Positions 1 to 5,597 are shown, counted from the stretch's first letter. The stretch: 7,934 nt of DNA from Candidatus Tenderia sp. (GCA_030148045.1 JASBUE010000075.1:1-7934); one strand, 5' to 3'. The notes: generated from the sequence alone by a model not told the origin. Made by a program: numbers and translations.

Positions 1-1
1 G

Positions 2-580
2 CTGCGGCGCCGCTGGCGGCGCTATTGGCTGGTCGACCCCCTGGACGGCACGCGCGAGTTCATCCAGTGCAACGGCGAGTTCACCGTCAACATCGCCCTG
101 ATCGAAGACCATCGTCCGGTGCTGGGGGTGATCCAGGTGCCGGTCAGCCGCGAATGCTACTTCGCCGTCGCCGGTGGCGGGGCCTGGCATGAGGCGGATG
201 CGGCGGCGGCCTGCGCCATCGGCGTGCGGCAGTGGGACGGTGGCACCATCACCGTTGCCGGCAGCCGCTCGCACCGCAGTCCCGCGTTCTGCGCCTTCCT
301 GGAATTCTTTGACGACCACCGTGTCCTGTCACTGGGCAGTTCGCTCAAGTCCTGCTACGTGGCCCAGGGACGGGACGACATCTATGCCCGCTTCGGGCCG
401 ACATCGGAATGGGATACGGCGGCGGCGCAGTGCCTTGTCGAAGAGGCGGGGGGGCGGTTGACTGACCTGGCGTTGCAGCCTTTGCGCTACAACACCAAAG
501 CGTCGCTGATCAATCCGCCCTTTTTCGCCTTTGGCGACGTGCGCCATGACTGGCGCAGTTATGTACCTAAACAGCCGTGA
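2..580 (+). CDS. cysQ: CysQ, 3'(2'),5'-bisphosphate nucleotidase (3' part; start is left of the window)
   Basis: The reading frame is open from base 2 and encodes 192 residues before the stop at 578-580. CysQ removes a phosphate from 3'-phosphoadenosine 5'-phosphate (PAP), the by-product of sulfate assimilation, giving AMP. It belongs to the Mg-dependent, lithium-sensitive inositol monophosphatase superfamily. The metal-binding motif WLVDPLDGT lies at visible codons 9-17, followed by REFI and NGEFTVNIALI, a signature typical of CysQ. The second metal-site motif, SEWDTAAAQ with downstream EEAGG, is in the C-terminal third. Compared with a usual length near 250 residues, about 70 N-terminal residues are missing beyond the edge. 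The usual GTKEF is GTREF here, a conservative change. The gene ends 6 bp before the stop of the convergent psiE. Family assignment is secure; substrate is inferred from family. Confidence 0.94.
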   Translation: MRRRWRRYWLVDPLDGTREFIQCNGEFTVNIALIEDHRPVLGVIQVPVSRECYFAVAGGGAWHEADAAAACAIGVRQWDGGTITVAGSRSHRSPAFCAFLEFFDDHRVLSLGSSLKSCYVAQGRDDIYARFGPTSEWDTAAAQCLVEEAGGRLTDLALQPLRYNTKASLINPPFFAFGDVRHDWRSYVPKQP

Positions 581-586
581 GCAAGC

Positions 587-1018
587 TCAGTCGATCTGTT
601 CCTCGCGCAGTTCTTTTCCTTTGCCCTGAGGATAGGGCCATTTGAAGTGGCCGTAGCGGATGGCCAGCACCGCCAGGGCCAGCAGTACGATGGCGCTGGA
701 AACGGCCATGATCTTCCAGGCGTCCATATCCTTGGCGTCCAGGATGAGATAACGGGCCAGGGCGACAATGCCGATGTAGATAGGCATGCGCACCGGCAGC
801 TTGCCCGATTCCAGATAGACGCCGACCATGGCGATGACCTCCAGATAGAGGAACAGCAGCAACAGGTCGGCCAGTGTAACCCGACGGGCCTCGAACATAT
901 GCATGACTTCCTGGAACCCGGCGACAAGTGTGGCAACCGTGATCACAAACAGGCCGCCGTATTCGATCAACCGAATGCCCTTGCGACTGATATGATCGGG
1001 GTCGACAGACATGTTCAT
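587..1018 (-). CDS. psiE: PsiE family inner-membrane protein (phosphate-starvation-inducible E)
   Basis: A 143-residue membrane protein of the PsiE family, whose biochemical function is unknown. In E. coli the gene is induced by phosphate starvation. Four hydrophobic segments are visible at about residues 18-39, 49-69, 78-93 and 103-122, with the family-like motif around LRLFLYLE replaced by LLLLFLYLEVIAMVGVYL and then LPVRMPIYIGIVALARY. The tail is basic and acidic (KGKELREEQID) and probably cytoplasmic. The frame opens at 1069, but I place the start at ATG 1018 because AAGGGAG (1024-1030) sits 5 nt before it. The upstream extension would add 17 residues before this strong ribosome site. It is divergent from rsmJ with an 80-90 bp spacer. 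I looked there for a Pho box (two CTGTCAT-like units 11 bp apart) and found none, so phosphate control is not shown by the sequence. Confidence 0.88.
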   Translation of the reverse strand: MNMSVDPDHISRKGIRLIEYGGLFVITVATLVAGFQEVMHMFEARRVTLADLLLLFLYLEVIAMVGVYLESGKLPVRMPIYIGIVALARYLILDAKDMDAWKIMAVSSAIVLLALAVLAIRYGHFKWPYPQGKGKELREEQID

Positions 1019-1023
1019 AAACT

Positions 1024-1030
1024 CTCCCTT
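1024..1030 (-). promoter_or_regulatory. Ribosome binding site that fixes the psiE start
   Basis: On the minus strand AAGGGAG lies 5 nt upstream of the ATG at 1018. It favours this start over the in-frame ATG at 1069, which has no comparable site, and over the ATG at 1012 two codons further in. Confidence 0.7.
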
Positions 1031-1087
1031 CAAGTTTTTATTGTCCACTGTAACTGAGGGCGAGAACAAGGCTTTTCAAGCGGAATG

Positions 1088-1093
1088 TATTAT
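1088..1093 (+). promoter_or_regulatory. Possible -10 element for rsmJ-slyX
   Basis: TATTAT matches the -10 consensus in five of six positions and lies just before rsmJ in the short psiE/rsmJ spacer. There is no recognisable -35 at 16-18 bp upstream. If used, transcription would begin near 1100. The GTG at 1099 could then hardly be the start codon, and the ATG at 1105 would be nearly leaderless. This is a tentative call from pattern only. Confidence 0.3.
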
Positions 1094-1104
1094 TCGTTGT
1101 GCAG

Positions 1105-1872
1105 ATGACGACAAAGAGTCAGGTGGCGGTGATGGCAGCGGACGCGCAGCTGCGGGTGCAGGCCGAACAGTTGGCGCGGCGCATGGCCTTGCCCTTGGTG
1201 ACAGGGGCTGGTGAAAATACACTGTTGTTGCGTGTGACGCCGCAGCGCTTGGAGTTGGTGCAGAGCGGCCCTGACGCGCCCGGTCCGGTCTATGTGGATT
1301 TTGTCGCCGGCGCGATGGGGCACCGGCGTCGCTTCGGCGGCGGCCGGGGGCAGCTGGTGGCCAAGGCGGTGGGCATCAAGAAGGAATTCATCCCCAGCGT
1401 GGTCGACGCCACCGCCGGTCTGGGGCGCGACGCCTTCGTGCTGGCCCAATTGGGCTGCCGCGTGCACATGCTGGAGCGTTCCGCCGTGGTGGCGGAACTG
1501 TTGCGCGACGGCATGCAACGGGCCGCGGGCGATGATGAGGTGGCCGAGATTGTTGCCCGCATGTCCCTGAAGGTGGGAGATGCCAAGTCCTATTTGCTCA
1601 ATCTTGCAGCCTCACAGCGTCCCGATGTGGTCTATATCGACCCCATGCATCCGGCGCGCGCCAAGGCGGCGGTGAAAAAAGAGATGCGCCTGTTCCGCGA
1701 GCTGGTGGGCGCCGACGAGGACGGCGCCGAGCTGCTGCAGACGGCGCTCGGGGTCGCTGGAAGGCGCGTGGTGGTAAAACGGCCGCGTAAGGCGCAGGCC
1801 ATCGAGGGACCCGAACCGAATCTGGTGTTTGCGGGCAAGAGCACCCGTTTCGATGTCTATTTAAAGCACTAA
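1105..1872 (+). CDS. rsmJ: RsmJ, 16S rRNA (guanine-1516-N2)-methyltransferase
   Basis: A SAM-dependent methyltransferase that, in E. coli, adds a methyl group to N2 of G1516 in 16S rRNA of the 30S subunit. From the ATG at 1105 it has 255 residues, close to the E. coli enzyme (about 250). Characteristic blocks are VDFVAGAMGHRR and FGGGRGQ (about 64-83), the SAM-binding motif I VVDATAGLGRDAFVL (99-113), the acidic loop MLERS, the catalytic-region motif DPMHP (179-183), KKEMR, and VVVKRP (222-227). Starts at GTG 1099 and ATG 1132 are also in frame. The last has AGGTGG 5 nt upstream but would remove part of the N-terminal strand that family members possess, so 1105 is a compromise. DPMHP has His where E. 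coli RsmJ has Phe (DPMFP). slyX follows 13 bp later and is probably cotranscribed. Confidence 0.95.
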   Translation: MTTKSQVAVMAADAQLRVQAEQLARRMALPLVTGAGENTLLLRVTPQRLELVQSGPDAPGPVYVDFVAGAMGHRRRFGGGRGQLVAKAVGIKKEFIPSVVDATAGLGRDAFVLAQLGCRVHMLERSAVVAELLRDGMQRAAGDDEVAEIVARMSLKVGDAKSYLLNLAASQRPDVVYIDPMHPARAKAAVKKEMRLFRELVGADEDGAELLQTALGVAGRRVVVKRPRKAQAIEGPEPNLVFAGKSTRFDVYLKH

Positions 1873-1885
1873 CAGGGTTTAAACC

Positions 1886-2086
1886 ATGGAACAGCGTATG
1901 GAAGATCTGGAAGTCCGCATCACCTATCTGGAGTCAACGGTAGATGAGTTGAATCAGGTGGTGATCAAGCAGCAGGACCAGATCGATCTGTTGCGCCAAG
2001 AGCTCAAGCGCCAAAAACAGCAGCTGGAGCAGGGCGTGGAGTTTGTCCGGCCGCTATCGGAAGAGACGCCGCCGCCCCACTATTGA
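1886..2086 (+). CDS. slyX: SlyX family small coiled-coil protein
   Basis: A 66-residue protein of the SlyX family, whose function is not known. Almost the whole chain up to residue 50 is a heptad-rich coiled coil (MEDLEVRITYLESTVDELNQ, then VVIKQQDQIDLLRQEL), followed by a Pro-rich tail ending SEETPPPHY, which is the typical SlyX ending. The length is usual for the family (about 70). AGGG at 1874-1877 lies 8 nt before the ATG. It follows rsmJ by 13 bp, suggesting one transcript. Its last 7 bases overlap the end of the convergent MoeA-like gene. The family name comes from a locus beside slyD in E. coli, but slyD is not next to it here. Confidence 0.93.
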   Translation: MEQRMEDLEVRITYLESTVDELNQVVIKQQDQIDLLRQELKRQKQQLEQGVEFVRPLSEETPPPHY

Positions 2087-3096
2087 GGCGGCTGTTGTGC
2101 CTCTTCCGGCAATTCAACCTGCCGGCCGAGCAGCTTGGCGATGGCCAGCGCGCCGAACAGCCGGAATCCCCTTAACGCCTCCGGCGGGTGGCCGGCCACA
2201 CAGACGATGGGTTTGCCACCGGCCTCGCCCATGATCAGCGGCCGGCCCGAGCGCATGGGCACGCCGTCCACCAACAGTTCGCCCACCTGTTTGACCAGGT
2301 CGGAGATGAAATCACGGCCGCCTACCGCGGTACCGCCGGAAATGACGATCATATCCGAATCCTGCAGCGCCGCCTTGACCGCGTTGACGAAGCCGTCGAA
2401 GTCATCACCCATGATGCCACCCGCAATCGCTTCAGCGCAGGCACCGCGGCTGGCCGCCGCCAGCATGGGGCTGTTGCAGTCGCGGATCAGGCCGGGCTTG
2501 AGTTCATCCGTGTAGGGGATCACCTCGTCACCCGAGGCGAACACGCTGACGCGCGGCCGCCGGGCCACGCTCACCTGATCCAGGCCGAGGCTGGCCAGGA
2601 TGCCGATCTGCTCGGCCTCGATGATGGTGCCGGCGCTGATGATGGTCTCACCCTGTTGGATGTCACAGCCCCGCTCCTCGATGAAAAAGCGCGGCGGAAA
2701 CGGACGGCCGATGCTGACCCGGTCGCCGTCGCGTTTGGCCTCCCACATGCGCACGATGGAGACTTGGCCATCGGGCAGGATGCTGCCGGTCTGTACCTCC
2801 AGCGCCTCACAGGCGCCGAAGCTCGGGCACTCTGCGTCCCCCGGCGCCACACGGCCGACGACTGTGAAGTTGACCGGATTTTCCTCTGAGGCCCCCTGGG
2901 TTTCGGCGCTGTTGACCAGAAAACCTTCGACAATGGCGCGATGGTAGGGCGGGGAATCTTCAGGGGCACTGAGATCGGCATAGAGCGTCCGGCCCAGCGC
3001 TTGATCCAGTGCGACCGTTTCGGACGTCATGCCGCGGGCGGGCACCGCGTCGATGAACGTTTCCTGAGCTTGCAGCAGTGGTGATTTCTCTGACAT
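2080..3096 (-). CDS. MoeA-like molybdopterin-binding protein lacking the C-terminal domain
   Basis: A 338-residue protein related to MoeA, which inserts molybdate into adenylylated molybdopterin. The MoeA N-terminal domains span about residues 5-175. The MoCF-biosynthesis (MoaB/MogA-like) domain spans about 180-325, with SGDE (188-191), DCN (206-208), SGGTAVGGRD (253-262) and AGHP (301-304). E. coli MoeA is about 411 residues, and the missing part corresponds to its C-terminal beta-barrel domain. The chain ends here in an ordinary stop after a Glu/Gln/Pro tail, with no further homologous frame downstream. Key motifs deviate. The usual NSAMDGYA is RAIVEGFL (Asp to Glu). KPGKP is RSGRP. GLPGNPVSA is VAGHPPEAL. 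ERGCDI keeps the Asp of RRGEDI. It could be a divergent paralogue with another role. GAAGAGG lies 4 nt before the ATG. No other molybdenum-cofactor gene is in the window. Confidence 0.85.
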   Translation of the reverse strand: MSEKSPLLQAQETFIDAVPARGMTSETVALDQALGRTLYADLSAPEDSPPYHRAIVEGFLVNSAETQGASEENPVNFTVVGRVAPGDAECPSFGACEALEVQTGSILPDGQVSIVRMWEAKRDGDRVSIGRPFPPRFFIEERGCDIQQGETIISAGTIIEAEQIGILASLGLDQVSVARRPRVSVFASGDEVIPYTDELKPGLIRDCNSPMLAAASRGACAEAIAGGIMGDDFDGFVNAVKAALQDSDMIVISGGTAVGGRDFISDLVKQVGELLVDGVPMRSGRPLIMGEAGGKPIVCVAGHPPEALRGFRLFGALAIAKLLGRQVELPEEAQQPPQ

Positions 3097-3142
3097 AAGG
3101 CCTCTTCACTATTGGCTGTTCGGGCTGATCGATGAAACAGGG

Positions 3143-3190
3143 CGATGATACTATCTTTTTGATTGGAAACATAATAGCTGGATAAAGTGT
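3143..3190 (-). promoter_or_regulatory. AT-rich segment, probable promoter region of the MoeA-like gene
   Basis: In the 203 bp spacer between the pentapeptide gene and the MoeA-like gene, this stretch is markedly richer in A and T than anything around it. On the minus strand it holds -10-like hexamers (TATTAT, TAGTAT). I found no -35 at a proper distance, so the exact promoter is not resolved. No intrinsic terminator for the pentapeptide gene is visible in this spacer. Confidence 0.3.
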
Positions 3191-3224
3191 GGGGCTACTG
3201 GGGGCGGGCGGCGCACTGGGGTGT

Positions 3225-3254
3225 TCGCGGCCGTTGCTGAGCTTGTCGCGGCCG
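3225..3254. repeat. 9 bp direct repeat TCGCGGCCG, two copies 21 bp apart
   Basis: TCGCGGCCG occurs at 3225-3233 and again at 3246-3254, upstream of the MoeA-like gene. The start-to-start distance of 21 bp is about two helical turns. Each copy contains the palindrome CGGCCG, so the pair could also fold as a hairpin with a 15-base loop. The region is very GC-rich, so chance is a real alternative. Confidence 0.35.
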
Positions 3255-3299
3255 GGTGCGCGGAGAAAGTCGCTTAGCGCCGCGGTCGTGCAGGCCGGC

Positions 3300-4073
3300 T
3301 CAGCGACACTCGCCCACCGAGCCGGAACGGCAGCGGCTGCGGTCGTTCCAGATGGTGTAGTCCAGCCGCGCGCCGCGGATGTCGACATTGATCATCTCGG
3401 CCTGGGCCAGGGTGGCGCTGCTGAGATTGCTCTCGGAGAGATCGGTATTGACCAGAAAGGCCTGATCAAGCTTGGCCTTTTCCAGGTCGGCCTTGTGCAG
3501 CACGGCATCCTCCAGGTTGGCGCGTGACAGCACCGCCTGTTGCAGGCTGCTTTGCGTCAGGTCGGCGGCGCTCAGGTCGGCCTGGCTCATGCGCGCCCGC
3601 TTGAGATTGGCCTTGATCAGGGTGGCGCCTTTCAGATTGGCGTCGTAGAACTTGGCCTCTTCCAGATAGGCGCTGTTGAGATTGGCCTGGATCAGCTTGG
3701 CGCGGTCGAAAGTGGCGCCTTTGGCCAGGGCCTTTTCCAGCTTGGCCTGGCTCAGGTCGGCGGCCACCAGGTAGGCGTCAATGAGTTTGGCGCGGCTCAG
3801 GTCGGCGCGCTGCAGCCGGGCGCGGCCGAGGTAGCTGTCGCGCAGGTTGGCGCCGCTGAGGTTGGCGTCTTCGAAGTTGACGCCGTCCAGCACGGCACCG
3901 CGCAGATCCATACCACTCAGATCGATGCCCGCCTTGTCGCAGCCCTTCCAGTTGACGTTGGGGGCGGGAGGGTCGTCACAGGCTGCCTGCGTCAGCGGGC
4001 TGACGAACAGCAGTGTCGCCGCCAGCAGATGCTTGATGGGATGGCTGAAAGGGGCAGTTTTTCTTGTTCGCAT
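3300..4073 (-). CDS. Secreted pentapeptide-repeat protein
   Basis: 257 residues. The N-terminus is basic (RTRK), followed by a hydrophobic core (HLLAATLLFVSPLTQAA) and a likely signal peptidase I site near residues 30-31. C32 is not preceded by a proper lipobox, so a lipoprotein is unlikely. After C32 and C45 there are 38 consecutive pentapeptides of the A(D/N)LxX type (about residues 48-237) with no interruption. This predicts a right-handed quadrilateral beta-helix of 9-10 coils. The end carries a cap, TIWNDRSRC then GSVGEC, with C248 and C256. The Trp-x-Asp...Cys...GS(I/V)G.C ending recurs in exported pentapeptide proteins. The export signal and cysteines suggest a periplasmic protein with disulfides, unlike the cytoplasmic Qnr/MfpA gyrase-binding members. 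Function unknown. rimO ends 41 bp upstream on the same strand, so cotranscription is possible. There is no clear Shine-Dalgarno site. Confidence 0.92.
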   Translation of the reverse strand: MRTRKTAPFSHPIKHLLAATLLFVSPLTQAACDDPPAPNVNWKGCDKAGIDLSGMDLRGAVLDGVNFEDANLSGANLRDSYLGRARLQRADLSRAKLIDAYLVAADLSQAKLEKALAKGATFDRAKLIQANLNSAYLEEAKFYDANLKGATLIKANLKRARMSQADLSAADLTQSSLQQAVLSRANLEDAVLHKADLEKAKLDQAFLVNTDLSESNLSSATLAQAEMINVDIRGARLDYTIWNDRSRCRSGSVGECR

Positions 4074-4114
4074 ACGTTCTGTGACAACCGATTGCAGTCA
4101 ATGTTAACAGAGTC

Positions 4115-5437
4115 TCACTTGTGGAGCGGTTCAGCCCACAGGTCGTGCTCGCCGGCCTCGACGATGGTGGCCCGGACCACATCACCCGGTGCCAGGCCGG
4201 GGGCGTCTTCCAGGAACACCTGGCCGTCGATCTCGGGGGCGTCGGCGTAGCTGCGGCCGACGGCCTGCTCGCCGTCGCTTTCGTCGATGAGGATCGCCAG
4301 CGTCTGGCCGATACGGCGGCGCAGCTTGGCGGCACTGATCTCGGCCTGCAGCGCCATGAAGCGTTCCAGGCGTTCCTGCTTGACCTCTTCCGGCACCTGG
4401 TCGGGCAGTTGATTGGCGGCGGCGCCCTCCACGTCGGAATAGGCGAAGGCGCCGACGCGGTCGAGCCGGGCTTCATCGAGAAATTCCAGCAGCTGTTCGA
4501 AATCGTCCTCGGTCTCGCCGGGAAAGCCGACGATGAAGGTGCTGCGCAGCACCAGCTCGGGACAGGTCTGGCGCCAGGCCTGAATCCGCGCCAGGGTACC
4601 CTCGATGTTGCCCGGCCGTTTCATGGCCTTGAGTAGGCGCGGGCTGGCGTGCTGCAGCGGCACGTCCAGGTAGGGCAGGATCTTGCCTTCGGCCATCAGC
4701 GGGATGACCTCGTCCACATGGGGATAGGGGTAGACATAGTGCAGCCGCACCCAGGCGCCCAGCTCGCCCAGCGCCGCGGTCAGCTCGGTCATGCGCGTCT
4801 TCAGCGGGCGGCCGCCCCAGAAGCCGGTGCGGTATTTGACATCGACGCCGTAGGCGCTGGTGTCCTGCGAGATCACCAGCAGCTCGCGCACGCCGGCGTC
4901 GACCAGGTGCTCCGCCTCCTGCATCACCTCGCCCACCGGCCGGCTGGCCAGGTCGCCGCGCAGGGCCGGGATGATGCAGAAGCTGCAGCGGTGGTTGCAG
5001 CCCTCGGAGATCTTCACATAGGCGTAGTGTTGCGGCGTCAGCTTGATGCCCTGGGGCGGGACCAGGCTGGTGAAGGGATCGTGCGCGGGTGGCAGGTGCC
5101 GGTGCACCGCCGCCATCACCTCCTGGGTGGCGTGCGGCCCGGTGACGGCCAGCACCCGCGGATGGGTCTGCTGCACGATGTCGCCCTTGGCGCCGAGGCA
5201 GCCGGTGACGATGACCCGGCCGTTCTCCGCCAGCGCCTCGCCGATGGCGTCGAGGGATTCTTCCACCGCGGCATCGATGAAGCCGCAGGTGTTGACCACC
5301 ACCATGTCGGCGCCGTCGTAATCCGGCGAGATCTCATAGCCTTCGGCGCGCAGCCGGGTGATGATCTGTTCCGAATCCACCAGGGCCTTGGGGCAGCCGA
5401 GGCTGATGAATCCGACTTTGGAAGGTGTTTGTGACAT
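4115..5437 (-). CDS. rimO: RimO, ribosomal protein S12 (aspartate-C3) methylthiotransferase
   Basis: A radical-SAM methylthiotransferase of 440 residues, the normal RimO length. It adds a methylthio group to the beta-carbon of a conserved aspartate (Asp88 or Asp89 by numbering) of ribosomal protein S12. The N-terminal MTTase domain has its three cluster cysteines in SLGCPK (C15), NTCGF (C51) and TGCLG (C80). The radical-SAM cluster motif CNHRCSFC gives C147, C151 and C154. The fold continues with VISQDTSAYG, VRLHYVYPYP, LPYLDVPLQHAS and FIVGFPGET. A TRAM domain occupies about 373-440. SLGCPKALVDSE and the Y-P-Y-P segment separate it from MiaB. The start at 5437 matches the family N-terminus. 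It has only a weak AGG, 9 nt upstream and inside a hairpin. It is divergent from the OlsF-like gene. Confidence 0.98.
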   Translation of the reverse strand: MSQTPSKVGFISLGCPKALVDSEQIITRLRAEGYEISPDYDGADMVVVNTCGFIDAAVEESLDAIGEALAENGRVIVTGCLGAKGDIVQQTHPRVLAVTGPHATQEVMAAVHRHLPPAHDPFTSLVPPQGIKLTPQHYAYVKISEGCNHRCSFCIIPALRGDLASRPVGEVMQEAEHLVDAGVRELLVISQDTSAYGVDVKYRTGFWGGRPLKTRMTELTAALGELGAWVRLHYVYPYPHVDEVIPLMAEGKILPYLDVPLQHASPRLLKAMKRPGNIEGTLARIQAWRQTCPELVLRSTFIVGFPGETEDDFEQLLEFLDEARLDRVGAFAYSDVEGAAANQLPDQVPEEVKQERLERFMALQAEISAAKLRRRIGQTLAILIDESDGEQAVGRSYADAPEIDGQVFLEDAPGLAPGDVVRATIVEAGEHDLWAEPLHK

Positions 5438-5464
5438 AAAAACGGGCCTGTTGAACCGGGCCCG
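5438..5464 (-). promoter_or_regulatory. GC hairpin with T-tract touching the rimO start codon
   Basis: On the minus strand CGGGCC and GGCCCG (5459-5464 and 5443-5448 in plus coordinates) form a 6 bp all-GC stem with a 10-base loop. TTTTT follows, and then the ATG of rimO directly. The only Shine-Dalgarno-like AGG (5447-5449) is partly inside the stem. The shape is that of a short intrinsic terminator or a translation-blocking leader hairpin. The inverted repeat and T-tract are seen directly; function is inferred. Confidence 0.45.
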
Positions 5465-5466
5465 CT

Positions 5467-5472
5467 ATTCTA
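5467..5472 (-). promoter_or_regulatory. Possible -10 element of rimO
   Basis: TAGAAT on the minus strand matches the -10 consensus in five of six positions. Transcription from it would begin at about 5460, so the message would open with the GC hairpin and have a leader of only about 25 bases. There is no good -35 at 17 bp. Confidence 0.35.
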
Positions 5473-5519
5473 ACCGACATCGTCCTCGGAGGGTATTTGG
5501 GTACGTCCTCCGGTCACCG

Positions 5520-5542
5520 GCGCTGAACGGTCCGCTCAGCGC
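5520..5542. repeat. Perfect 7 bp inverted repeat beside the Pho box
   Basis: GCGCTGA (5520-5526) and TCAGCGC (5536-5542) are perfect inverted copies separated by 9 bases. The dyad shares its last base with the first Pho unit. Two weaker dyads lie just to its left: CGGAGG/CCTCCG (5487-5492, 5507-5512) and CCGGTCACCGG (5510-5520). Since the spacer is divergent, a terminator is unlikely and an operator is more plausible. Confidence 0.4.
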
Positions 5543-5581
5543 TGTCACAAAAGCTTTATCCCGGCTTTACGAAACTGTCAT
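5542..5581 (+). promoter_or_regulatory. Tandem Pho box (predicted PhoB binding site) of the OlsF-like gene
   Basis: Four 7-mers stand in strict 11 bp register with 4 bp between them: CTGTCAC (5542-5548), GCTTTAT (5553-5559), GCTTTAC (5564-5570) and CTGTCAT (5575-5581). The two outer units match the half-site consensus CTGTCA(T/C) exactly. The two inner units are weaker but nearly identical to each other, much as the E. coli pstS promoter has a degenerate unit within its tandem boxes. PhoB binds such repeats as head-to-tail dimers, replacing a -35. The last unit ends 10 bp before the -10, as in known PhoB promoters. The repeats and spacing are seen directly; PhoB binding is inferred. Confidence 0.75.
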
Positions 5582-5591
5582 CCAAGCCTTC

Positions 5592-5597
5592 TACATT
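5592..5597 (+). promoter_or_regulatory. -10 element of the OlsF-like gene
   Basis: TACATT matches the -10 consensus in four of six positions and begins 10 bp after the end of the Pho box. There is no -35 match at 17 bp, as expected for a PhoB-activated promoter. Transcription would begin near 5604, giving a leader of about 27 bases. Confidence 0.55.

Noticed and set aside
1877..1884. Palindrome GTTTAAAC before slyX as an operator.
   Set aside because: It lies between the slyX ribosome site and ATG inside a likely operon; a single 8 bp palindrome gives no support for a binding site.
2188..2889. Plus-strand open frame of 233 codons opposite the MoeA-like gene.
   Set aside because: Rich in Ala, His, Asp and Arg with no recognisable motif; typical of antisense frames in GC-rich genes. 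The minus-strand MoeA motifs are clear.
3097..3299. A possible small gene in the spacer upstream of the MoeA-like gene.
   Set aside because: Frames through it are continuations of shadows from the flanking genes, with no ribosome site and no recognisable product.
4074..4114. TTGACT and the palindrome TGTTAACA between rimO and the pentapeptide gene, as a promoter; also TTGTCAC as a Pho unit.
   Set aside because: The -10 that would go with TTGACT falls on the start codon with a poor match, and no second Pho unit occurs at 11 bp. Kept as unexplained spacer.
3540..4250. Long plus-strand frame with periodic Gly/Leu/Gln/Val repeats, looking like a repeat protein.
   Set aside because: It is the antisense shadow of the pentapeptide repeats, whose 15-base period creates a periodic translation on the other strand.
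4649..5434. Plus-strand open frame of 261 codons opposite rimO.
   Set aside because: It is the complement of a well-recognised rimO with all cluster cysteines in place; the frame shows no motif.
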